64,000 bases of DNA, from positions 310,001-374,000 of the forward strand of contig NZ_JADKYB010000008.1 in assembly GCF_016918855.1 (NCBI RefSeq). Reading direction: 5' to 3'. A model generated the notes under the pieces. It was not told the origin of the DNA. It did not search any database and saw nothing but the letters and a program-made list of their open reading frames with translations. Source of the stretch: Actinacidiphila acididurans (lineage in GTDB: Bacteria; Actinomycetota; Actinomycetes; Streptomycetales; Streptomycetaceae). Below, one piece after another: positions 58,466 to 64,000 of the stretch; the stretch's first letter is position 1, and each line of letters opens with the position of its first letter. A program made the translations under genes and the position numbers.

Positions 58466-59560
58466 ATGAGCAGACCGCCGCACGCCCCGCCCTCCCCGCC
58501 CGCCGCCTCCGACGCGGCCCTCCCGGCCCCCGACCCCGCCGTCCCGGTGCCCGTCCGCGCGCTGCCGCTGTGGGCCAACCCGCGTCTGGGCCTGCTCGTC
58601 CTGCTCGTGATCCTGGTGGTGGTCTTCTCCTCCCTGCGCTCGGAGTTCCTCAACACGAGCCTCACCCTTGAGCCGATGCAGGCCGACCTCAGCGTCACCG
58701 TCGTGGTGGGCCTGGCCCAGCTGTCGGTGCTCTCGCTGGGCCATATGAACCTCGCCGTCGGCCGGATCGCCGCCGTCTCCGCCTTCGCGATGGGCTGGGC
58801 GTACGACAAGCTGTCCGTGCCGCTGCCGGTCGGCCTGCTGATCGGCCTGGCCGTCGGCGCCCTGGTCGGCGCCGCCGCGGGCTGGACCATCCAGGCCACC
58901 GGCGTCAACTCCTTCGTGGTCACCCTCGCCCTGGACTTCGGCCTGGTCGGCCTGGTCTCCCTGCTCTACAGCGGGGTCGGCGACGGCGTCGCCTTCCACG
59001 TCCACCCGGCCGGCATGGACTCGCTGCGCAACGACACCTTCAGCGACTACTGCACCGGCAGCGTCTGCGGCCCGCCCGTCCCGCTGATCGTGCCGATCGC
59101 CCTGGTCGCGGCGCTGGCCGTCGGGCTGCTGTTCCGGTACGCGCGGCTCGGCCGGGAGATCCTGATGACCGGCTCCGGCCTCAAGGCGGCGGAACTCTCC
59201 GGCATCCCCACCGCCCGCCGGGTGGTGCAGGCCCACAGCCTGTCCGGCCTGCTCGCCGCACTCGCCGGCTTCCTGCTGGCCATCAACAACGGCGCCTTCT
59301 CCGCCGACATCGGCAGCCAGTTCCTGCTGCCGTCCTTCCTCGGCCCGGTGCTCGGCGGCACCCTGCTGGCCGGCGGCGCGGTCAGCGTCATCGGCACCGT
59401 CCTCGGCGCAGCCATCACCGAGGTCATCCAGACCGGCCTGACCCTCCTGCAGTTCCAGGTGGAAAAGCTCAAGATCTTCATCGGCCTCGTGCTGCTCGCC
59501 GCGCTGTCCCTGGACCGCGTCCGGCACGTCGTCGCCGAACGCCGAGGAGGCGGCGCATGA
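58466..59560 (+). CDS. Sugar ABC transporter permease 1
   Basis: This 364-residue membrane protein of the RbsC/AraH type has a Pro/Ala-rich cytoplasmic tail (about 1-35), about eight to ten spans, and conserved loops LSVLSLGHMNLAVGRIAAVS, VNSFVVTLALDFGL and GREILMTGSGLKAAELSGI. ATG at 58466 has AAAGGAA five bases upstream, two bases after the preceding stop. It pairs with permease 2 (59557), probably as a heterodimer. A loop with DYCTGSVCG carries two Cys, perhaps a disulphide outside the membrane. Confidence 0.92.
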   Translation: MSRPPHAPPSPPAASDAALPAPDPAVPVPVRALPLWANPRLGLLVLLVILVVVFSSLRSEFLNTSLTLEPMQADLSVTVVVGLAQLSVLSLGHMNLAVGRIAAVSAFAMGWAYDKLSVPLPVGLLIGLAVGALVGAAAGWTIQATGVNSFVVTLALDFGLVGLVSLLYSGVGDGVAFHVHPAGMDSLRNDTFSDYCTGSVCGPPVPLIVPIALVAALAVGLLFRYARLGREILMTGSGLKAAELSGIPTARRVVQAHSLSGLLAALAGFLLAINNGAFSADIGSQFLLPSFLGPVLGGTLLAGGAVSVIGTVLGAAITEVIQTGLTLLQFQVEKLKIFIGLVLLAALSLDRVRHVVAERRGGGA

Positions 59561-60552
59561 CCACCCTCACCCCGCCCGAACGGCGGCCGCGGCTCCCGCG
59601 CCTGCCGGAGCGGATCGCCGGCACCGAGACCACCCTCGCCGCGCTCGCCGTCGCCGGATACGTGGTGCTCGCCGCGACCACCCACGGCGCCGTCGTCTCC
59701 GGCGGCACCCTCACCGCGATCTTCCAGTTCCTGGCCGTGCCCATGGTGATCGGCCTGTCCCAGATGGCGGTGCTGAGCGTCGGCCAGATGAACCTCGGCG
59801 TCGGTGTGCTGACCGGTTTCTGCGCCATGGTCTGCGCCTGGCTGATGGTCGCGGCCGGCCTGCCCGCCTGGCTCGCGGTGGCCGGCGCGCTCCTCACCGG
59901 CGCCGCCATCGGCCTGGTCAACGGCCTGCTGGTGGTGCTCACCCGGATCAACGGGTTCGTCGTCACCCTCGCCACCATGACGATCATCGACGGCCTGCGG
60001 TACGGCGTGCACGGCACCGCCACGTACCAGGGCTACTCGCACCGGCTGGTCTCGCTCGGCCAGGGCTCGGTGCTCGGCGTGCCCACGGTGTTCCTGGCCG
60101 CCGTCGCCATCGCCATCCTCGTGGCCTTCTTCTTCCGCAGCGTCCCCCTCGGCCGGCGGCTGCTGGCCAGCGGCGGCAACCCGCTGGCCGCCCGGCTCTC
60201 CGGCGTGTCCAACGACCGCTCCCTGGTCGTCGCCCACCTCGTGTCCGGCCTGCTGGCCGGCGCGGCCGGCGTGATGGTCGTCGCGCTGTCCGGCTCGGTC
60301 AACGCAACCATCGGCGACGACCTGCTGCTGCCCAGCTTCGCCGCGCCCATCATCGGCGGCGTCGCCCTGGCCGGCGGGGTCGTCAGCGTGCTCGGCACCT
60401 GCCTGGCCGCCCTGATCATCCGTCTGGTCGACGTCGCCCAGGCCCAGTACTCCATCAACCCCGACTGGGTGGACCTCATCGTCGGCGCCGTCGTCCTCGG
60501 CGCCGTCCTGATCACCCAACTGCGCCGCCCCCGGGCCGGAGGGACCCCATGA
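59557..60552 (+). CDS. Sugar ABC transporter permease 2
   Basis: This 331-residue RbsC-like permease contains LSQMAVLSVGQMNLGVGVLT, LTRINGFVVTLATMTIIDGL and the coupling loop GRRLLASGGNPLAARLSGVS. It overlaps permease 1 (ATGA) and the ATPase gene (ATGA), so the three are translated together. The two permeases differ in sequence, consistent with a heterodimeric channel like those of some sugar importers. The N-terminal tail (about 1-28) is Arg/Pro-rich. Confidence 0.93.
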   Translation: MTTLTPPERRPRLPRLPERIAGTETTLAALAVAGYVVLAATTHGAVVSGGTLTAIFQFLAVPMVIGLSQMAVLSVGQMNLGVGVLTGFCAMVCAWLMVAAGLPAWLAVAGALLTGAAIGLVNGLLVVLTRINGFVVTLATMTIIDGLRYGVHGTATYQGYSHRLVSLGQGSVLGVPTVFLAAVAIAILVAFFFRSVPLGRRLLASGGNPLAARLSGVSNDRSLVVAHLVSGLLAGAAGVMVVALSGSVNATIGDDLLLPSFAAPIIGGVALAGGVVSVLGTCLAALIIRLVDVAQAQYSINPDWVDLIVGAVVLGAVLITQLRRPRAGGTP

Positions 60553-62135
60553 CGTATCTCGCGGACCGCCTGGTCAAGACCTTCCCCGGGGTCCGGGCCC
60601 TGGACGGGGCCACCCTGCGCCTCCAGCCGGGCAGCGTGCACGCCCTGCTCGGCGAGAACGGCGCGGGCAAGAGCACGCTCATCAAGATCATGACCGGGGT
60701 GCTGCGGCCGGACGGCGGCCGCATCCTCGTACCGCGCGACGACGCAGGGGCCCACGGCAAGGAGCCCGGGCCGGCGACCGACCTGGTGAAGGGCCCCTCC
60801 GACACCGACGCCGGCCTGCACGAGGTACGGTTCTCCGGCCCGCAGGACGCCCAGCGGGCCGGGATCGGCGTCGTGCACCAGGAACGCAACCTCATCCCCG
60901 CCTTCTCCGTCGCCGAGAACATCGCCCTGCAGTCCACCCCGCGCCGCCGCGGCCTGGTCGACCGGGCCGCGATGCGCGAGCTGGCCCGGGGCTGCCTGGA
61001 CCGGCTCGGCGTGCGGCTGGACGTGGACCGGCCGGTCTCCGCGCTGTCGGTGGCGCAGATGCAGCTCGTGGAGATCGCCAAGGCGCTCGCCACCGACAGC
61101 CGGGTGCTGCTGCTGGACGAGCCGACCGCCTCCCTCACCGCGGAGGAGACCGAGCACCTCTTCGGCGTGGTCCGCCGGCTGCGCGACGAGGGCCGCGCGG
61201 TCGTGCTGGTCAGCCACAAGCTCGAAGAGGTCTTCGCCGTCGCCGACACCGTGACCGTCCTGCGCGACGGCCGCAGCGTCGCCGAGGCCCACCCGCTGGC
61301 CGACTACACCCAGGAGGAAATCGTCAACCTCATGGTCGGCCGCGCCCACGCCGCCCGCCGCCTCGACAAGGCCCCCGTCGCCCCCGGCACGGCCCCCGCC
61401 CTGCGGCTCGACGGCGTCGCCACCGCCCTCGGCCACCGGGACGTGTCCCTGTCCGTACGCCCCGGCGAGATCCTGGGCCTGTACGGACTGGTCGGCGCGG
61501 GCCGCAGCGAACTGGCCCGCGCGGTCCTGGGCCTGCACCCCGTCACCGCCGGCACCGTACAGGTCCACGGCCGCCCCACCCGCATCACCAGCGTCGGCCA
61601 GGCCCTGCACCGCCACCGCATCGGCTACGTCAGCGAGAACCGCAAGGAGGAGGGCGTCTTCCTCCAGCAACCCCTCACCCGCAATGTCGCGGTCACCGTG
61701 TGGAACCGCCTGTCCCGGGCCGGCCTGATCCGCGACCGCGACGAACGCGACCTGCTGACCACCTACCAGGAACGCCTCGGCATCCGCCTGTCCGGCCCGG
61801 CCCAGCTCGCCGGCCAGCTCTCCGGCGGCAACCAGCAGAAGATCAGCCTCGCCAAATGGCTCGCCGCCGACTGCGACATCCTCATCATCGACGAACCCAC
61901 CGTCGGCATCGACGTCCGCACCAAGGCCGCCTTCCACGAACTCATCGTCCACCTCGCCTCCGACGGCCTGGCCATCCTCCTCATCTCCTCCGACCTCCCC
62001 GAAATGGTCACCCTCGCCGACCGCGTCCTCGTCATGCGCGACTACCGCCTCACCGGCGAGGTCGCCAACGACACCCACGACTACGACTCCACCAGCCGCG
62101 CCATCGGCCACCTCCTCCACGCCGCCGCGGTGTGA
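60549..62135 (+). CDS. Sugar ABC transporter ATPase with insertion
   Basis: This 528-residue tandem ABC ATPase has Walker A GENGAGKST, signature region LSVAQMQLVEIAKAL and Walker B VLLLDEPTASL in domain one, and a degenerate Walker A GLVGAGRSELARA, signature LSGGNQQKISLAKWL and Walker B ILIIDEPTVGIDV in domain two. Domain one has an extra hydrophilic loop of about 30 residues (about 58-95, RDDAGAHGKEPGPATDLVKG) between the Walker A helix and the QDAQRAGIGVVHQ Q-loop region, not present in the arabinose ATPase. ATG at 60549 overlaps permease 2. It is the last gene of the operon. Confidence 0.93.
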   Translation: MTYLADRLVKTFPGVRALDGATLRLQPGSVHALLGENGAGKSTLIKIMTGVLRPDGGRILVPRDDAGAHGKEPGPATDLVKGPSDTDAGLHEVRFSGPQDAQRAGIGVVHQERNLIPAFSVAENIALQSTPRRRGLVDRAAMRELARGCLDRLGVRLDVDRPVSALSVAQMQLVEIAKALATDSRVLLLDEPTASLTAEETEHLFGVVRRLRDEGRAVVLVSHKLEEVFAVADTVTVLRDGRSVAEAHPLADYTQEEIVNLMVGRAHAARRLDKAPVAPGTAPALRLDGVATALGHRDVSLSVRPGEILGLYGLVGAGRSELARAVLGLHPVTAGTVQVHGRPTRITSVGQALHRHRIGYVSENRKEEGVFLQQPLTRNVAVTVWNRLSRAGLIRDRDERDLLTTYQERLGIRLSGPAQLAGQLSGGNQQKISLAKWLAADCDILIIDEPTVGIDVRTKAAFHELIVHLASDGLAILLISSDLPEMVTLADRVLVMRDYRLTGEVANDTHDYDSTSRAIGHLLHAAAV

Positions 62136-62155
62136 TTCCGTCGGCGGCCCGAGGC

Positions 62156-62275
62156 TCATCCCCACACCTCGGCCAGCCAGCGGTTCCCGGACGCGGCCCC
62201 GTCGCGGTGCGGCACGTGGTCGGCGCCGGGGACGCGGACGAGGCGGGCGCCGATGCCGTACGGGACAGCCGCACG
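62156..62275 (-). pseudogene. Possible C-terminal remnant of an alpha/beta hydrolase
   Basis: A leftward frame reads GARLVRVPGADHVPHRDGAA then NRWLAEVWG before a stop at 62156. The GADHVPHRDGAAS pattern resembles the catalytic-His end of alpha/beta hydrolases. No upstream part remains because the Lrp gene ends at 62286. It is a short remnant at best. Confidence 0.3.
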
Positions 62276-62285
62276 AAACAGGGTG

Positions 62286-62753
62286 TCAGCGCGCCGCCGG
62301 AGGCAGGGGCTCTGGGGCCGTCTTCCGCAGGTGCTGGTAGATGATCGAGGTGCGGAAGCTCACCACCTCGCGGCGGCTGGTGAAGCGGTCGAGGAGGAAG
62401 CCGTGGAGGTGGCCGATGCTCTGCGCGCTGACGTGGACCAGGAAGTCGTCGCTGCCGGTCATCGTGTAGACGGAGAGGACCTCGGGGAGGGCGAGGACGC
62501 TCTGCTCGAAGGACATCACGATGTCCCGGCCGAGTGGGCGCAGTTGGACCGCGACCATGGCCTGGACCCCGCGGTTGAGGGCGGGCAGGTCCACGTCCGC
62601 GTGGTAGCCGAGGATCACCCCGCGCCGCCGCAGCAGCCGGATCCGCTCCAGGCAGGTGGACGGCGCTATCCCCACCTTCCGGGCAATGTCGCGGTTGGAC
62701 TGCCGCGCGTCGCTCTGCAACTCCCGCACGATCGCCGAATCAAGTTCGTCCAT
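62286..62753 (-). CDS. Lrp/AsnC-family transcriptional regulator
   Basis: This 155-residue protein has an AsnC-type HTH (about 2-50: LDSAIVRELQSDARQSNRDI, ARKVGIAPSTCLERIRLLRR) and an effector RAM domain (about 65-145: MVAVQLRPLGRDIVMSFEQS, VYTMTGSDDFLVHVSAQSIG) that binds amino acids and forms higher oligomers. ATG at 62753 has GGAGG upstream. It is divergent from the leucine/valine-type dehydrogenase and almost certainly controls it in response to branched-chain amino acids, through the palindrome between the two genes. Confidence 0.94.
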   Translation of the reverse strand: MDELDSAIVRELQSDARQSNRDIARKVGIAPSTCLERIRLLRRRGVILGYHADVDLPALNRGVQAMVAVQLRPLGRDIVMSFEQSVLALPEVLSVYTMTGSDDFLVHVSAQSIGHLHGFLLDRFTSRREVVSFRTSIIYQHLRKTAPEPLPPAAR

Positions 62754-62775
62754 GCCCACCTCCGAGCCGCCGGTG

Positions 62776-62790
62776 CCGAACGTCGTTCGG
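62776..62790. promoter_or_regulatory. Lrp/AsnC-type operator
   Basis: CCGAAC-GTC-GTTCGG is a perfect 6-3-6 palindrome centred in the 78-base gap between the divergent regulator and dehydrogenase genes. Confidence 0.65.
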
Positions 62791-62831
62791 TGCGGGGCCG
62801 CGGCGGCGGGGCAGAAGCCTAGCTTTCCGGT

Positions 62832-63869
62832 ATGAGACATGAACAAGTGACCGTCCGCCGCGGAACCCGCTCCGGCCTCCCGATCGCTGTCGCCGTCCAC
62901 TCGCGCGCTCTCGGCCCGGCCGTCGGCGGCGTGCGGATGCGCCGTTACGCCGACTGGCGCGACGGCGTGGAGGACGCGCTGCGCCTGTCGGAGGCGATGA
63001 CGTACAAGACCGCCGCGGCCGGGCTGCCTTTCGGCGGCGCCAAGAGCGTGATCGCGCTCGGGCCGGACACCGAACCGACCCCGCGGCTGCGGCAGGCGGC
63101 GCTGGAGGACCTCGGCGACCTGATCGAGGAATTGGGCGGCGGCTACACCGCGGGCCCGGACGTGGGCACCGGCCCCGCCGACATGGCCGTGCTGCGCACC
63201 CGTACGACGCACGTGGTGTGCCTGCCCGAGGAGCAGGGCGGCACCGGTTCCTCCAGCGGGCCGACCGCCGCCGGTGTGGTGGCGGCCCTGCGCGCGGCCG
63301 CCCGGGCGGTCCTCGGCACCGAGTCCCTGACCGGCCGCACCGTCCTGATCTCCGGATACGGTTCGGTCGGCGCGCTGGTGGCCCGGGCCCTCACCGACGC
63401 CCGCGTGCTGGTCAGCGACATCGACCCGGCCAAGCAGGAGGAGGCCGGCCAGGACGGGCACGGCTGGATACGCCCCGAGGACGTGCTCAAAACGCGCTGC
63501 GACATCTTCGTCCCGGCCGCGGTCGGCGGCATTCTCACCCCCGACACCGTCCCGGGCCTGGCCTGCCGGCTGATCGTGGGCCCGGCCAACAACCAGCTCA
63601 CCGACGACTCCGTCGCCGACCTGCTCGCCGCCCGGGGCATCACCTACGTCCCCGATTTCGTGGCGAGCGCGGGCGGCGTCATCTACATCACGTCGCGCGA
63701 CCTGCTCGGCCTGTCCCACGAGGACGCGTACGCCCGGGTCACCGCCCTGGGCGCCACGGTCGGCTCGCTGCTCGCCGAGCCCCGCCCGCCGCTGCGGGCC
63801 GCGCTGTCCCTGGCCGAGGTACGCCTCACCGGCGCAGAACGCACCAACGAGCATCTGATGGCCATCTGA
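62832..63869 (+). CDS. Leucine/valine-type amino-acid dehydrogenase
   Basis: This Glu/Leu/Phe/Val-dehydrogenase-family protein of 345 residues catalyses NAD-dependent oxidative deamination of branched-chain amino acids to the 2-oxo acid and ammonia. It shows the glycine-rich catalytic Lys motif AGLPFGGAKSVIAL, the second lobe with the Rossmann loop VLISGYGSVGALVA, the acidic end SDIDPAK, and IVGPANNQLTDD typical of the leucine/valine branch. The length is normal. ATG at 62832. It is divergent from the Lrp regulator. In Streptomyces, valine dehydrogenase of this kind feeds acyl-CoA precursors for polyketides and supports nitrogen recycling. Confidence 0.93.
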   Translation: MRHEQVTVRRGTRSGLPIAVAVHSRALGPAVGGVRMRRYADWRDGVEDALRLSEAMTYKTAAAGLPFGGAKSVIALGPDTEPTPRLRQAALEDLGDLIEELGGGYTAGPDVGTGPADMAVLRTRTTHVVCLPEEQGGTGSSSGPTAAGVVAALRAAARAVLGTESLTGRTVLISGYGSVGALVARALTDARVLVSDIDPAKQEEAGQDGHGWIRPEDVLKTRCDIFVPAAVGGILTPDTVPGLACRLIVGPANNQLTDDSVADLLAARGITYVPDFVASAGGVIYITSRDLLGLSHEDAYARVTALGATVGSLLAEPRPPLRAALSLAEVRLTGAERTNEHLMAI

Positions 63870-63923
63870 CCGGCCGTCGGCTGCCGCGCCGCCCGTCATC
63901 CGGCCGAGGCGACGACGGCCCGT

Positions 63924-63956
63924 GCCCGTACCCCGACTGCCGTACCGGGTACGGGC
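63924..63956 (+). terminator. Terminator after the dehydrogenase
   Basis: GCCCGTACCC (63924-63933) and GGGTACGGGC (63947-63956) form a perfect 10-pair stem with a 13-base loop, 55 bases after the stop. Nothing else is seen from there to the window end. Confidence 0.65.
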
Positions 63957-64000
63957 GTACGCCGCACCGGGCCCGGGGCCGCGACTGCGCGGCGGCACCG

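Noticed and set aside
1..64000. tRNA, rRNA or intact transposase genes
   Set aside because: No tRNA-like TTCGAATCC/acceptor pairing, no rRNA sequence, and no full transposase with terminal inverted repeats was found by eye. A tRNAscan or ISfinder run would settle it.

Overview
The window is chromosomal DNA of a high-GC filamentous actinomycete, most likely Streptomyces or a close relative such as Kitasatospora or Streptacidiphilus. The evidence is a very strong G/C preference at third codon positions, frequent GTG and TTG starts, ATGA/GTGA four-base stop-start overlaps, secreted proteins with Thr/Gly-rich linkers, a complete Streptomyces-type gas-vesicle cluster, and intergenic repeats typical of the genus. 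I saw no rRNA, tRNA, CRISPR array or intact insertion sequence.

Layout, left to right. (1) 1-3997: a secreted S53 (sedolisin) peptidase with accessory domains and Kelch repeats, broken by one extra C in its linker and cut by the window edge. (2) 4241-13078: a SpoIIE-type phosphatase with an anti-sigma-type kinase domain, a Nudix hydrolase, an SDR/TetR divergent pair with twin operators, a HAD-like protein, a membrane protein, an esterase/MarR divergent pair and a second esterase. (3) 13079-17239: a short UvrA-like ABC protein, then a graveyard of gene remnants (FAD oxidoreductase tail, recombinase-like piece, methyltransferase head) and a conserved hypothetical. (4) 17899-29221: an arabinose locus with a LacI-type regulator, araB, araD-araA, a three-part sugar ABC transporter and a secreted GH54-CBM42 arabinofuranosidase. 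Five copies of one operator (consensus TGTGAGCGCTAACA) tie it together. (5) 29415-30392: an NAD-dependent epimerase. (6) 30511-37026: gvpO-A-F-G-Y-Z-J-L-S-K plus a small membrane-anchored protein, then about 670 bases of repeats. (7) 37699-41585: a DUF1996 protein, an ECF sigma/anti-sigma pair and an AA10 polysaccharide monooxygenase with a perfect CebR-type box upstream. (8) 41661-50122: a leftward nine-gene operon of the Nit1C / nitrogen-starvation type (MSMEG_0565-0572 and Sll078x families), including two tandem carbon-nitrogen hydrolases, the second with a destroyed catalytic triad. A NarL-type two-component system (50402-52302) is read away from it. (9) 52421-53908: an MFS exporter. (10) 53909-62135: a FadR/GntR regulator and a divergent sugar-acid locus with two enolase-superfamily enzymes and a sugar ABC transporter. 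(11) 62286-63869: an Lrp/AsnC regulator and a divergent leucine/valine-type amino-acid dehydrogenase.

The arabinose, AA10 and sugar-acid loci point to a plant-biomass degrader: GH54 releases arabinose, the ABC transporter imports it, and AraA, AraB and AraD convert it to xylulose-5-phosphate. The Nit1C-like operon is the best candidate for poorly described biology, above all its paired intact and apparently dead hydrolases and the signalling pair facing it. All functional statements rest on motif and family recognition by eye. No database search or alignment was run.
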